Source: CAVQGZ01 sp942491665
GTDB taxonomy: Bacteria; Actinomycetota; Actinomycetes; Jiangellales; Jiangellaceae
Assembly: GCA_942491665.1 (NCBI GenBank)
Contig: CALOBR010000016.1
Location: 186,001 to 250,000 of the forward strand
Direction: 5' to 3'
DNA: 64,000 bases
Shown piece by piece: positions 15,881 through 25,475 of the stretch (within the stretch, counting starts at the first letter, position 1; each line of letters begins with the position of its first letter). The notes under the pieces were generated by a model that saw only the letters and a list, made by a program, of their open reading frames with translations, had not been told where the DNA came from and ran no database searches. The position numbers and the translations under genes are program-made.

Positions 15881-18601
15881 ATGTTTGGGGCCTCGTTCGT
15901 TGGCCGCTCAGCGGATCTTGCCGCTGTGGGTGCGCTCCTTGCTGAGCGGTCGCTGGTCAGCGTCGTCGGGGAGGGCGGTGTGGGCAAGACTCGGCTGGTG
16001 ACCGAAGTCGCCGCTGGCCAGCGTGAGCGGGGTCAGCAAGTGGCGTGGGTCGACCTGGCCGCAGCCAAGACCCCGACCGGTGTTCAGGACGCCGTCGTGG
16101 ACGCGATCCTCGCGGGGCCGGGCGCGCGGAGCCTGGAGGCGCTGCTGCGCGAGCGGCTGCCGGGCGGGCTGCTGGTGCTGGACAACTGCGAGCACGTCGC
16201 CGAAGCCGTCGTTGACCTGGTGGAGACGGTGGGTCGGGCCTGCCCGGAGGTGCGAGTGCTGGCGACGAGCCGCGGACGGCTGGGTATTCCGGGGGAGGTG
16301 GTTCATCGGCTCAGGCCGTTGCCGGTGCCGCCACCCGACGCGTCGCTGGAGGTGGCGACCCGCGCTCCGGCGGTGACGCTGCTCTCCGATCGGTTGCGTG
16401 ATGTGAGCGGCGACTTCGAGGTGGATGACGGCAATGTGGATAGCGTGGTGGCACTGGCGCGGGTTGTGGAGGGCAGTCCCCTGGGGCTGGAGCTCGCGGC
16501 CGCGCGGGCCGGGTCGTTGCCGCTAAACGAGCTCGCCGCCCTGCTGCCCGGACCGGTGCGGTATGCCTCGTCTTCGTATCGTGGCGGGCCGGTCCGGCAT
16601 CGCTCGTTGGATGCCAGCGTCCGTTGGAGCGTGGACCTGCTCAGCCCCCAGGGCCGCGTGGGGCTGCAGATGCTCTCCGTGTTCGCGGACTCGTTCACGG
16701 TGCGTACGGCCCGGTCGGTTGCTGGTGGTGTGCCCGAGTTGGGGTCGCAGAGCGTGGAGCAGGTCGTCAGTGAGCTGGTCGAGGCGTCTGTCGTCCGGGT
16801 CCTGACCAATGGCCGCTTCCGGTTGCCTGCTGCGGTGCGGTTTCTGGCGCGAGACCTCCTTGCGGAGGAGGGGCGGGACCATGTGGCCCGCGACCGGCAT
16901 GCCGAAGCGGTGTACTCCCTCGTGGTCGGCGATGGCGAGACGCGGACGCTTCCCGACCAGTCGACATGGCTGGCGATGCTGGACGCCGAGCTGCCCGAGG
17001 TCCGAGCGGCGATGGACTGGGATATCCAGCGCGACCGACCAGATCGGGCGGCGGAGATGCTGCTGGCCATGCTGGACTATTGGCACATTCGCGGCAGGTA
17101 CGCGGAGTTCACGCGGCGAAGCGAGGGCCTGCTGGCGCTGCCTGGTCTGAGCCGCGCGCTGCGGGGTCCGGTGCTGGCGATCACGTCGCACGAGGAGCTG
17201 ATGGCCGGACGGCTGTCCGAGGCCTATCGGCTGGCCGATCAAGCTCTCACAGCTCCGGGAATGGACGAGTACTGGCGGGCGCGCGCACTGATGAATCGGG
17301 CGTGGTGCGGCTTCTTCTCCGGGCACGGCTCTGACGCGCAGATCTGGGCCGACCTTGACCAGGCGGACCGAGTCGTGCGGCAATCTGGCGACGGGGGGTT
17401 TCACGTCGACTTTCTGGACACCCGGCGCGCCGCCCTGATGTCACACACCAGGTCCATACCCGCGGGCACCGAGCTGGACGCCGCTGTCGTCGCCCGCAGC
17501 GCTCCCCTGACGAGGATGGCCCTCACGGGCCTGGTGTTCCAGGCCTACGGCCCTGTGCTGATGGACCTGAGGCTTGACCATCGGTTGGCGATTGCGTGGG
17601 AAGCACTGTCGCAGGCGCGGGTGGTGGGATATCCGGTCTACGAGGTGATGGCACTGACCTCTGTCGGCACGGTGGCCACCTTGCGCGGCGACGAGGAGCA
17701 GGCCGAGCAGCTTATTGGGCACGCAGCCGCCATCGCCGCCGACCAAGACCTGGCGACGTTCGCCAGTCTCGCGCAACGGTGGAGGGCGTTCGCGCACTAC
17801 CGGTTCGACCGCGACGACACCGCAGCCCAGGCCGAGCGCGCCGTCGAGCTCGCCCGGGTCACGTCGGGTCAGTGGGACGCAGCTGCCGGACTGTGGCTGC
17901 TCGGGCTGACCCGTCTTCGGTCCGGCGACACCGAGGCAGCCACCAAGATCCTGACCGAGTCGTCGGAGTTGTCAGTCGACCCCTCGTACCCCTTCTCCCG
18001 CCTGCGAGCCGAGCTCGGGTTGGCAATCCTCGACCTGCGACACGACCGGTTCCAGCAGGCGCTCGACCGCGTCCACGACGCGATCGGCATCGCTTCGAGA
18101 CTGGGTGACCGGCTGGGGCTCGCGGCTGCTCTGGACCACCTCGCGCTGCTCGAGAGAGTCCGCGGGGCCCACGACCGCGCGGGCCGGCTCATCGGCGCGG
18201 TAGACGCACGACACGCTGCCTCGTCGGTTGCCCGGCTTCCCTTCGAGGCCGAGTTGCGCGCTGAGGCTGTGGTCGGGCTGGAGCAGGCGGTCGGCCCGCA
18301 GGCAGCGGCTGAGGCCATCGCAGCAGGCACGTCGCTCACCGTTGAGGAAGCCGCCCGCGTGGCCCGGCGCTCGCGGGGAGCCCGCAAGCGCCCGCCGACC
18401 GGGTGGGACAGCCTCACCCCAGCCGAGCGCGAAGTCGTCGACCTCGCCGTGTCCGGGCTCACCACACCCCAGATCGCCGCCTGCCTGTTCGTCAGCCCCA
18501 ACACGGTCAAGACCCACCTGAGCCAGGTGTACGCCAAGCTCGACATCTCCAGCCGAGCCCAGCTGGCCGCCCTCCACACGGCACACGCGCAGCGCCCGTG
18601 A
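15881..18601 (+). CDS. STAND ATPase LuxR-family transcriptional regulator
   Basis: 906 aa. N-terminal NB-ARC-like ATPase: Walker A GEGGVGKT (residues 30-37), Walker B LLVLDNCEHV (about 101-110) and a sensor-like LATSRGRLGIPGE. The middle (about 350-830) is helical, TPR-like. The C-terminal LuxR HTH (about 845-905) reads LTPAEREVVDLAVSGLTTPQ and VSPNTVKTHLSQVYAKL. Such regulators act as ATP-gated switches triggered by an unknown ligand. ATG 15881 is chosen; GTG at 15866 is possible. The adjacent methyltransferase 112 nt downstream is the most likely target. Confidence 0.85.
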   Translation: MFGASFVGRSADLAAVGALLAERSLVSVVGEGGVGKTRLVTEVAAGQRERGQQVAWVDLAAAKTPTGVQDAVVDAILAGPGARSLEALLRERLPGGLLVLDNCEHVAEAVVDLVETVGRACPEVRVLATSRGRLGIPGEVVHRLRPLPVPPPDASLEVATRAPAVTLLSDRLRDVSGDFEVDDGNVDSVVALARVVEGSPLGLELAAARAGSLPLNELAALLPGPVRYASSSYRGGPVRHRSLDASVRWSVDLLSPQGRVGLQMLSVFADSFTVRTARSVAGGVPELGSQSVEQVVSELVEASVVRVLTNGRFRLPAAVRFLARDLLAEEGRDHVARDRHAEAVYSLVVGDGETRTLPDQSTWLAMLDAELPEVRAAMDWDIQRDRPDRAAEMLLAMLDYWHIRGRYAEFTRRSEGLLALPGLSRALRGPVLAITSHEELMAGRLSEAYRLADQALTAPGMDEYWRARALMNRAWCGFFSGHGSDAQIWADLDQADRVVRQSGDGGFHVDFLDTRRAALMSHTRSIPAGTELDAAVVARSAPLTRMALTGLVFQAYGPVLMDLRLDHRLAIAWEALSQARVVGYPVYEVMALTSVGTVATLRGDEEQAEQLIGHAAAIAADQDLATFASLAQRWRAFAHYRFDRDDTAAQAERAVELARVTSGQWDAAAGLWLLGLTRLRSGDTEAATKILTESSELSVDPSYPFSRLRAELGLAILDLRHDRFQQALDRVHDAIGIASRLGDRLGLAAALDHLALLERVRGAHDRAGRLIGAVDARHAASSVARLPFEAELRAEAVVGLEQAVGPQAAAEAIAAGTSLTVEEAARVARRSRGARKRPPTGWDSLTPAEREVVDLAVSGLTTPQIAACLFVSPNTVKTHLSQVYAKLDISSRAQLAALHTAHAQRP

Positions 18602-18713
18602 CCGCCCGATCGAACGCGTGACCCGCATTTCTCACCCAGCCGGGTGAGGTTCACCCCCCGCCCTCCCCACCACGATCGAGCACACCACGCCGACGCACGG
18701 AGGGACACCCGAG

Positions 18714-19772
18714 ATGAGCATCGACGAGAAAACGCTGCAGAAGTTCATGGGCACAGTGCTGGGCGACCTTGGCGGTGCGACCACGGTGCTGATGGTCTGC
18801 CTCGGGGACGAGCTCGGGTTGTACCAGGCCATGGACGGCGAGGGACCGCTAGCGGCGGCAACGCTGGCTGAGCGCACCGGGTGCCACGAGCGGCTCGTGC
18901 AGGAGTGGCTGGACCAGCAGGCCGCGGCCGGCCACGTCGTCTACGACGACAGCGCGTCGACCTACACGCTGCCGGCGGAGCAGGCCATGGCCCTGGCCCG
19001 GCGCCAGTCGCCGGTGTTCGTTGCCAGCGGCATGACCGTCACGGCGTCGATGTTCGAGGACCTCGGCAAGGTCGCCGCCGCCTTCCGCGGCGACGGCGCC
19101 CTGGCCTGGGCCGACCACAGCGCCCGGTTGTTCAGCGGGACGGCCGAGTTCTTCCGCCCGGGCTACCAGCACCATCTTGTCACCGAGTGGATCCCGGCGC
19201 TGGACGGGACCAGCGAGCTGCTGGCCGGCGGGGGGCGAGTCGCCGATGTGGGGTGCGGGTACGGCATCTCCTCGGTGGTCATGGCCCAGGCCTACGAGCG
19301 CGTCGAGGTCCACGGCTTCGACAGCCACCCGGCCTCGGTCGACGCTGCCCGCGAAGGCGCGGACATCGCCGGTGTGAGCGATCGGGTCCACTTCCGCGTC
19401 GCCGACGCGGCCGACTTCCGCGGACAGTACGACCTGGTCTGCTTCTTTGACGCCCTGCACGACATGGGCGACCCCGTCGGCATCGTCGCGCACGCCAAGC
19501 GCCAGCTCGCCCCCGGAGGTGCGGTCATGCTCGTCGAGCCGTTCGCCCATGGCGAGAAGACGCTCAACCACACCGCACCTACGGCGAAGATCATGTACGG
19601 CGCGTCCGCGGCATTGTGCACCCCGAACTCGCTGTCCCAACCGGTCGGCCGGGCGCTGGGCACGCAGGCCGGCGAACCCGGCATGGCCGCAGTCTTCGCC
19701 GAGGCCGGCTACGCCCACTTCCGCCGCATCGCCGAAACCCCCTTCAACATCGTCCACGCAGCGCGGGCCTGA
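18714..19772 (+). CDS. SAM-dependent methyltransferase with N-terminal winged helix
   Basis: 352 aa. An N-terminal helical winged-helix dimerisation region (about 1-90, as in Rv2258c-like and O-methyltransferase families) precedes a class I methyltransferase fold with motif I VADVGCGYGISSVVMA (about 178-193), post-I acidic HGFDSH, and FFDALHDMGD. Substrate not predictable. ATG 18714 follows GGAGGGACACCCGAG. It is located just after the LuxR regulator on the same strand. Confidence 0.85.
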   Translation: MSIDEKTLQKFMGTVLGDLGGATTVLMVCLGDELGLYQAMDGEGPLAAATLAERTGCHERLVQEWLDQQAAAGHVVYDDSASTYTLPAEQAMALARRQSPVFVASGMTVTASMFEDLGKVAAAFRGDGALAWADHSARLFSGTAEFFRPGYQHHLVTEWIPALDGTSELLAGGGRVADVGCGYGISSVVMAQAYERVEVHGFDSHPASVDAAREGADIAGVSDRVHFRVADAADFRGQYDLVCFFDALHDMGDPVGIVAHAKRQLAPGGAVMLVEPFAHGEKTLNHTAPTAKIMYGASAALCTPNSLSQPVGRALGTQAGEPGMAAVFAEAGYAHFRRIAETPFNIVHAARA

Positions 19773-19799
19773 CCCGAAGCAGCCACAAGGAGACCTGCC

Positions 19800-19871
19800 A
19801 TGGCAACGACCCACCCACCTGCCCCACACCCGGCCGGGCAACACAGTGACGTCTCGGTCGAACAGGTCTAG
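19800..19871 (+). CDS. Short ORF, 23 aa, with strong RBS
   Basis: AAGGAGA at 19786-19792 precedes ATG 19800 by 7 nt, and the frame MATTHPPAPHPAGQHSDV... closes at TAG 19869-19871. It lies 27 nt after the methyltransferase stop. Either a small peptide, or the N-terminus of a lost gene, since a premature stop follows directly and no frame continues cleanly. Low confidence that the peptide has a function. Confidence 0.3.
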   Translation: MATTHPPAPHPAGQHSDVSVEQV

Positions 19872-19957
19872 AGGAGGCTCGGCGTGCATGGCCGCGCCGA
19901 GGCGCCAGCCCGCGTGGCGACCGTCGCCACGCAGTAGTCGAAGGGAAGAGAAACGTC

Positions 19958-20308
19958 ATGGACTACACCGGACGCACCCAGTGGTCGCTCATGTTCGTCT
20001 GTCCGGCGGATCTGGAGGCCGAGGCCGATCGCATCGTCGCCTCGCACGCGGAGTGGATGCAGCGCACCCACCATCGTGAGGGTGAGAAGGCTCTGCTGCA
20101 GTACACCGTCACCAAGGCTCCACACCCTGAGCAGGACGATGCGGTGGTCTATGCGATGACCGAGATCTACCAGTCCCCTGCCGGGGTGGAGGATCACTCC
20201 AAGCAGGCCCACGAGACCTTTGAAGACCTCCCGGCCTTTCATGCGCTGCTCGGCCAATCCGAAGGACCCTGGAGGGTCAACGGGACGATCTCGCATTCCC
20301 TCTGGTAG
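19958..20308 (+). CDS. Conserved hypothetical protein, tandem copy 1 (116 aa)
   Basis: 116 aa, soluble. It shares its length and pattern with the second copy at 20648: YxGxxQWSxxFxCP, RTHHREGEKALL, VVYAMTEIYQSPAGVEDH and a C-terminal EGPWRVNGTISHSLW ending exactly at the stop. The beta-alpha pattern with H-x-H and a WxV strand resembles small ferredoxin-like (ABM/EthD) folds, but I do not recognise the family. ATG 19958 follows GGAAGAGAAACGTC. Confidence 0.65.
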   Translation: MDYTGRTQWSLMFVCPADLEAEADRIVASHAEWMQRTHHREGEKALLQYTVTKAPHPEQDDAVVYAMTEIYQSPAGVEDHSKQAHETFEDLPAFHALLGQSEGPWRVNGTISHSLW

Positions 20309-20500
20309 CCCCACCTCGATTCGGGTGACGGCTGGCCCCCGCCCGAGGATGAGGAAGGGGCGTCCAGGCCTGCGCCGTCTTCCGCGGACATCGTCACGGC
20401 GGTGACATCGGCGTTCTCAACGGACGCGGGACAGCCGCCAGTTGCGAGCACGAGGACGTAGCCGGGCAACGCCCAAGATCAGGCATGAAGCGCACCCGTC

Positions 20501-20554
20501 ACCGGGCCGGTGAGCGTGCGCACGTTCGACGGGGTCGTCCGGCACTCCCTGTGG
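20501..20554 (+). pseudogene. C-terminal remnant of a third 116-aa paralogue
   Basis: The frame TGPVSVRTFDGVVRHSLW (20501-20554) resembles the C-termini of both flanking copies (EGPWRVNGTISHSLW and EGPWWVNGEIQHSLW), including the invariant HSLW. The codon after HSLW is TGG where the intact copies have TAG and TGA, so the stop is lost. No upstream body remains between 20309 and 20500. Confidence 0.55.
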
Positions 20555-20647
20555 TGGCCGGCCACGTTGGTGCGTCCCTCCAGCGGTAGCAGGGTGCACC
20601 TGTCTTGCCCAGCCGTCTGCTGCCGATCTTGGACGAGGAGAACGTCG

Positions 20648-20998
20648 ATGAACTACGCCGGTTGTGCCCAGTGGTCGTACCTGTTCGCCTGTCCAGTCGA
20701 GCTCGAGGCTGAGGGAGACCGCCTCACCGCCGCGCACACCCAGTGGATGACGGGCACGCACCACCGCGAGGGTGACGGAGCGTTGCTGTTCCGCCTCGTG
20801 ACGAAGGGTCCGCATCCGAGCAGGCCGGACGCTGTCGTGTTCGCGCTCACCGAGGTGTATCAGTCCCAGGCGGGCATGGACGACCACTTCCGACAGGTGC
20901 ATGAGGAGTGGGACGAGTTCCCTGCGTGGCAGGCCTTCGTCGACAAGTGCGAAGGGCCGTGGTGGGTCAACGGGGAGATCCAGCACTCCCTGTGGTGA
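20648..20998 (+). CDS. Conserved hypothetical protein, tandem copy 2 (116 aa)
   Basis: 116 aa, paralogous to the 19958 gene along its full length (MNYAGCAQWSYLFACP, GTHHREGDGALL, VVFALTEVYQSQAGMDDHF, EGPWWVNGEIQHSLW). GAGGAG lies 7 nt before ATG 20648. The two copies diverge by roughly half their residues, so the duplication is old or the copies came in together. Function unknown. Followed by remnant sequence up to 21605. Confidence 0.65.
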   Translation: MNYAGCAQWSYLFACPVELEAEGDRLTAAHTQWMTGTHHREGDGALLFRLVTKGPHPSRPDAVVFALTEVYQSQAGMDDHFRQVHEEWDEFPAWQAFVDKCEGPWWVNGEIQHSLW

Positions 20999-21272
20999 GC
21001 GGACAGGAGGCCCAGGTCATCCCATCTCAGCGCCTGCGCACCGAACACGACCTCGACACGATCCGCGCGACGCTGCTGCCCGACTTACCTCGCCGGCCTC
21101 GCCGACGAAGGCCTCGACGTTGACCCGGATCACGAACGCAGCTTCTCCATGATGTGACTGCTCGTGGGGGACGATCGACGACGGGGCCAGGCATCCTGCT
21201 GGTCCAGCCAGGTCAGGATCGCGTGGTTGGTTTCGTGGTGCTGCTCTTGCTGGATCGGGCCTGTCAGATTCT

Positions 21273-21440
21273 TTGTGGACGCCATGGCCGCGAGCTTCAA
21301 CCGGTTCGCTCACGGGCACCGACCTTGGTCCCCTGCTTGCCGAGCTCCCCGGTGGCGACTGTTCGGTGCCGCACTGGGGCTACGTCATCGAAGGATCGTT
21401 CACCGTGAACTACGCGGACGGACACGAAGGGAGCAGTCCG
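21273..21440 (+). pseudogene. Cupin-domain protein remnant
   Basis: LGPLLAELPGGDCSVPHWGY then VIEGSFTVNYADGHE is the first half of a small cupin (the PHWGYV-G metal/ligand strand pair). The stretch expected next, a second cupin motif, is absent, and an upstream DAMAASFNRFA fits the same protein in a different frame (about 21278-21310). Truncated and frameshifted. Rest of 20999-21605: no gene seen. Confidence 0.55.
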
Positions 21441-21605
21441 ATCGCGCACCGGAGGGGAGTCGCGGACCGTTGGGCGCGAACCCACGGGATGACTCGGGGT
21501 CCTCCGTAGGTCGTACACGCGCGCTGCGAATGATCGTTCACGGGGAGGTCGTCCCCGGGGACACGGGTGCTTAGCGTCGTTGTTGTCCGACTACGAGGAG
21601 GATCC

Positions 21606-22619
21606 ATGATCCGGGCAGAGCACCTGACGAAGAGGTACGGCCCCACGACGGCCGTCGATGACGTGTCGTTCACCGTTCGCCCCGGCCAGGTGACCGGGTT
21701 CCTCGGCCCCAACGGCGCGGGCAAGTCCACAACGATGCGCATGATCGTGGGGCTGGACCGCCCGAGTGCCGGCCGAGTCACCGTCGATGGCACCCCCTAC
21801 GTTGCGCACTGCGCTCCGTTGGCCGAGGTCGGCGCCCTCCTCGAGGCGAGGTCCGTGCACCCCGGGCGCACGGCCTACGATCACCTGCTCGCGCTCGGGG
21901 CCACTCACGGGATCGGCGCCACGCGGGTTCGCGAGGTCATCGCGCTGGCCGGTCTGGAGAAGGTCGCTCGTAAGCGTGTCGGCGGGTTCTCGCTGGGCAT
22001 GGGCCAGCGCCTGGGCATCGCTACCGCGCTCCTGGGTGACCCACACACCGTGATGCTCGACGAGCCGGTCAACGGCTTGGACCCCGAAGGCGTGCTGTGG
22101 GTGCGCACCCTTGTCCGGCGGCTGGCTGCGGAGGGTCGGACGGTCTTCCTGTCCTCGCACCTGATGAGCGAGATGGCCAAGACCGCCGACCACGTCATCG
22201 TGCTCGGACGCGGCAAGGTGATCGCCGACGCCCCGATCCAGCAGCTGATCGACCGTGCCTCGCACGGCGCGGTCAGCGTTCGCAGCCCCGACGCCGGCAA
22301 CCTGGCACGCCTGTTGCAGCGTGACGACACCACGGTTCGCTCCACCGAGGCCGGCGTCCTCGAGGTGGTCGGTCGCTCGAGCCAGGAGATCGGGGAGGTC
22401 GCGGCGGCCGCCGGAATCGTCCTTCACCAACTCACCTCACAGCGCTCCTCGCTCGAGGACGCCTACCTCCAGCTCACGGCAGGCGAGGTCGAGTATCACT
22501 CCGGCCAGATGGGTGCCGTCGACCCGGACTCGCACGGAATCGGGTCGTCCGACACCCCCACCCCCGCTCCACGTCAAGACGACGTGAGTGCACTGATCAT
22601 GCAAGGAGCACAGCGATGA
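21606..22619 (+). CDS. ABC transporter ATP-binding protein
   Basis: 337 aa. Walker A GPNGAGKST (about 36-44), signature FSLGMGQRLG (about 128-137, the G-M-G-Q variant usual for DrrA/BcrA-type exporters), Walker B HTVMLDEPVNGLDPEG, H-loop FLSSHLMSEM. A C-terminal extension of about 60 residues is Asp/Pro-rich and unlike typical NBDs. GAGGAGG precedes ATG 21606. First gene of a four-gene unit: ATPase, permease, histidine kinase, response regulator, so the exporter is likely regulated by, or coupled to, the two-component system. Confidence 0.92.
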   Translation: MIRAEHLTKRYGPTTAVDDVSFTVRPGQVTGFLGPNGAGKSTTMRMIVGLDRPSAGRVTVDGTPYVAHCAPLAEVGALLEARSVHPGRTAYDHLLALGATHGIGATRVREVIALAGLEKVARKRVGGFSLGMGQRLGIATALLGDPHTVMLDEPVNGLDPEGVLWVRTLVRRLAAEGRTVFLSSHLMSEMAKTADHVIVLGRGKVIADAPIQQLIDRASHGAVSVRSPDAGNLARLLQRDDTTVRSTEAGVLEVVGRSSQEIGEVAAAAGIVLHQLTSQRSSLEDAYLQLTAGEVEYHSGQMGAVDPDSHGIGSSDTPTPAPRQDDVSALIMQGAQR

Positions 22620-23476
22620 CTACCCTGCTCGACACCTCCCCGAGCGCCGCACCGGCACCCACCTCCACGAGTCAGCGGCGCGTCACCCTGGCCGGAACCA
22701 TGGTTGCGGAGTGGATCAAGTTCCGCTCCGTCCGCTCCACCGTCTGGACGCTCGTCGCCGCCATCGGGTCTTTGGTTGCCATCAGCGCCGTGGTCGCCTG
22801 GGGCACCACCCAGGGGTACGACGCGAGCACGTCATCGGGCGGGCTGAACATCGCCCAACTGCTCAGCGCGGGCTACCAGCTGGCGCAGCTGGCCGTGGCC
22901 GTGCTCGGTGTCCTGATCATCACGGGCGAGTACTCGACCGGCATGATCCGCTCGACGTTCACCGCTGTGCCCCGCCGCCTACCCGTGTTGTGGGCGAAGG
23001 CAGGCGTGCTGACCGCGGCCGTGCTCGCAGTCACCCTCGTCGCGATGGCGATCTCGTACGTGGCCACGACGCCGTTCCACCACGAGTTGCGTGCGACCTT
23101 CGACCTCTCCGACGCCGAGACGTTGCGGATGACGATCGGGCTGCCGCTCTACCTCGCGGCCATCGGACTCCTCTCCTTCGCAGTGGGCGCGCTCCTTCGC
23201 CATGGCGCCGCTTCGCTGACAGCCGTCATCGCCGTGCTGCTGGTGGTCGAGAACGTGCTGATCATGGTCCCGATGCGGGCCATCGAGGTCGTCAGCCCGT
23301 TCCTGCCGTCGACGGCAGGTCGCAGGGTGCTGTTCGACGAGGAGATGATCGAGACCCTCGATGCGTCGGCTACCGGGGCCACGCTGACCCCTTGGCAGGG
23401 CTACGGGGTCTTGGTCGCCTGGGCACTGGTGCTGCTCGCTCTCGCTGGTGTGCTGGTGCGCCGACGCGACGCCTGA
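22616..23476 (+). CDS. ABC-2 type permease
   Basis: 286 aa, six predicted membrane segments (about 42-63, 78-103, 121-146, 172-195, 202-223, 258-281) in the ABC-2 pattern with LIITGEYSTGMIRSTFTAVP after TM2, a hallmark of NatB/BcrB-like permeases. ATG overlaps the ATPase stop (ATGA). Substrate unknown; relatives export antibiotics, lantibiotics or Na+. Confidence 0.9.
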   Translation: MTTLLDTSPSAAPAPTSTSQRRVTLAGTMVAEWIKFRSVRSTVWTLVAAIGSLVAISAVVAWGTTQGYDASTSSGGLNIAQLLSAGYQLAQLAVAVLGVLIITGEYSTGMIRSTFTAVPRRLPVLWAKAGVLTAAVLAVTLVAMAISYVATTPFHHELRATFDLSDAETLRMTIGLPLYLAAIGLLSFAVGALLRHGAASLTAVIAVLLVVENVLIMVPMRAIEVVSPFLPSTAGRRVLFDEEMIETLDASATGATLTPWQGYGVLVAWALVLLALAGVLVRRRDA

Positions 23477-23547
23477 CCAGCACGTCCGAGGTGGCCGGTA
23501 TCCGGCCACCTAGGACCCACGGATGACAACATGAGGAGGTGGTCACC

Positions 23548-24807
23548 GTGACCGGTCAACCCGCCGCGCCCGATTCCTTCATCGAGGTGGGCGAGAGTCG
23601 TCTCGGGCCGGTCCGGCGTTTCTTTCTTCGCCGCCCCGCCGCGATGGACGCAGTCGTCATGCTGGCCTTCGCGGTGCCGGCTTCGGCAAGCGTCCTGTTT
23701 CCCTACGACTACGAGCCAGGCCTGACTGCGCTCTGGTTCGTGGCCGCCGGCACTGCGACCCTCGCCTGGCGACGGCGCAACCCTGTGGCTGTGGCGGTCG
23801 TCCTGGGTGCTCTCGGTGTCGCCTGCACAGCGATCACCGGCAGACTCAGCGGCTTCGACCTGGGGATCGGCCTGGCCGTCTACGCCGTGGCCGTAGCACG
23901 CCCCGCCCGAACCGCGTGGACGACCGCCGCCGTGCTGGTCGCCACGACGTCCATGGCCGTCGTGCTGTGGGAACAGCCCGTGGTCGACCTGTCGGCGGGC
24001 TCTGCCGGAGACGTCGACCCGCTGCTCACCGACGACCGGGCGTCCTCGGTGGCAGGCCTGGTCATCTTCTCTCTTGCCGGATTGGCCGCCGGCATCAGCG
24101 TGCGCAACCGTCGGCGGCGCCTCGTGGAGATGGTGGACCGTGCCAACGACGCGGCCCTGGACCGCGAGCGCCAAGCCGAGCTGGTCCGGGTGTCCGAGCG
24201 CAACCGGATCGCCCGCGAGATGCATGACGTCGTCGCTCACAGTCTCTCCGTGATGGTGGCTCTGGCAGACGGGGCCGGTGCTGCTCTCGATCGCTCACCC
24301 GAGGCCAGCCGGGCCGCCCTGGCCGAGCTCTCGAACACCGGCCGAGCTGCGCTGGCCGACATGCGCCGGGTACTGGGAGTCCTCGATGACGGGGGCGCTC
24401 CGCTCGAACCCCAGCCGGGCCTGCTCGACCTTGACGCCCTGGTGGAGAGGTTCCGGGCGGCAGGCTTGCCGGTGGTCACCGACGGGCTCGGTGCCGCTCT
24501 CCCGGCCGACCCCGGGATTCAGCTGACGGTGTACCGAATCGTCCAGGAGGCCCTGACCAACACCCTTCGGTACGCCCCGGGCACTCCTCGGGCAGAGCTC
24601 ACGATCTGCCGGGACGTCGCCGGGGTGCGCATCGAGGTCATCGACCACGGGCCACGCCTTCCACTCGCGACGAGCGGGGGATCTGGTCGGGGGCTGGTCG
24701 GGATGGCGGAGCGTGCCCAGGCCTACGGGGGCTCGGTGTCCAGCGGACCCTCGCAGGACGGCTGGCGTGTGCGCGCAGACCTGCCGTGGCAGGAGCCTGA
24801 CGCATGA
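23548..24807 (+). CDS. Sensor histidine kinase (HisKA_3 / NarL-type)
   Basis: 419 aa. About five N-terminal membrane helices (residues 30-180), a short cytoplasmic coil, then HisKA_3 with the phospho-His in REMHDVVAHSLSVMVAL, and an HATPase_c domain with QEALTNTLRYAPGT (N box) and GSGRGLVGMAERA (G box). Start at GTG 23548, where GAGGAGG has 8-nt spacing; GTG 23539 overlaps that RBS. Little extracellular loop, so it probably senses within or near the membrane, like kinases paired with ABC exporters. Overlaps the response regulator by 4 nt. Confidence 0.92.
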   Translation: MTGQPAAPDSFIEVGESRLGPVRRFFLRRPAAMDAVVMLAFAVPASASVLFPYDYEPGLTALWFVAAGTATLAWRRRNPVAVAVVLGALGVACTAITGRLSGFDLGIGLAVYAVAVARPARTAWTTAAVLVATTSMAVVLWEQPVVDLSAGSAGDVDPLLTDDRASSVAGLVIFSLAGLAAGISVRNRRRRLVEMVDRANDAALDRERQAELVRVSERNRIAREMHDVVAHSLSVMVALADGAGAALDRSPEASRAALAELSNTGRAALADMRRVLGVLDDGGAPLEPQPGLLDLDALVERFRAAGLPVVTDGLGAALPADPGIQLTVYRIVQEALTNTLRYAPGTPRAELTICRDVAGVRIEVIDHGPRLPLATSGGSGRGLVGMAERAQAYGGSVSSGPSQDGWRVRADLPWQEPDA

Positions 24808-25475
24808 TCGGCGTTCTCCTGGTCGACGACCAGGCCCTGCTGCGCATGGGCATGCGACTCGTCCTGGAGGCAGTCGACGACCTCACTGTCGTCGGGGAGG
24901 CGGGAGACGGAAACGTGGCTCTCGCCCAGGTCGCCGCTCTCGACCCGGACGTGGTCCTGATGGACGTACGGATGCCGGGGATGAACGGCATCGACGCCAC
25001 CGCGAGGATCACCACCGCGCACCCCCGTACCCGCGTGCTGATCCTCACGACCTTCGATCTCGACGAGTACGCCTTCGAAGGTCTGCGAGCCGGAGCCAGC
25101 GGCTTCCTCATCAAGGACGCCCCACCGGCCGAGCTGGTGGGTGCCATTCGCACCGTCGCAAGCGGAGACGCAGTCGTCTCGCCACGAGTCACCCGAAGAA
25201 TGCTCGACCTCTTCGCCGACCGCATGCCCGACTCCAGTGCGAGCCCCGAGCGGCGTGGCGTCGATCCTCGCCTTGCGAGCCTTACGCCGCGCGAGAACGA
25301 CGTTCTCCAGGCGGTTGCGGAGGGCCTGTCGAACCAGGAGATAGCCGAGCGGTTCGTGCTCTCGGAGACCACGGTGAAGACACACGTCGGCCGGGTGCTG
25401 GCCAAGCTTGGTGTTCGGGACCGAGTGCAGGCCGTCGTGCTCGCCTACGAGACAGGCCTGGTGCGGCCCTCCTGA
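24804..25475 (+). CDS. LuxR/NarL family response regulator
   Basis: 223 aa. Receiver domain with acidic pocket LLVDDQ, phospho-Asp in VVLMDVRMPGMNG (about residue 53), and Lys in GFLIKDAPP. C-terminal HTH (about 155-215) LTPRENDVLQAVAEGLSNQE and LSETTVKTHVGRVLAKLGV. Partner of the preceding kinase by overlap (ATGA). Likely target is its own operon or the ABC exporter ahead of it. Confidence 0.93.
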   Translation: MIGVLLVDDQALLRMGMRLVLEAVDDLTVVGEAGDGNVALAQVAALDPDVVLMDVRMPGMNGIDATARITTAHPRTRVLILTTFDLDEYAFEGLRAGASGFLIKDAPPAELVGAIRTVASGDAVVSPRVTRRMLDLFADRMPDSSASPERRGVDPRLASLTPRENDVLQAVAEGLSNQEIAERFVLSETTVKTHVGRVLAKLGVRDRVQAVVLAYETGLVRPS

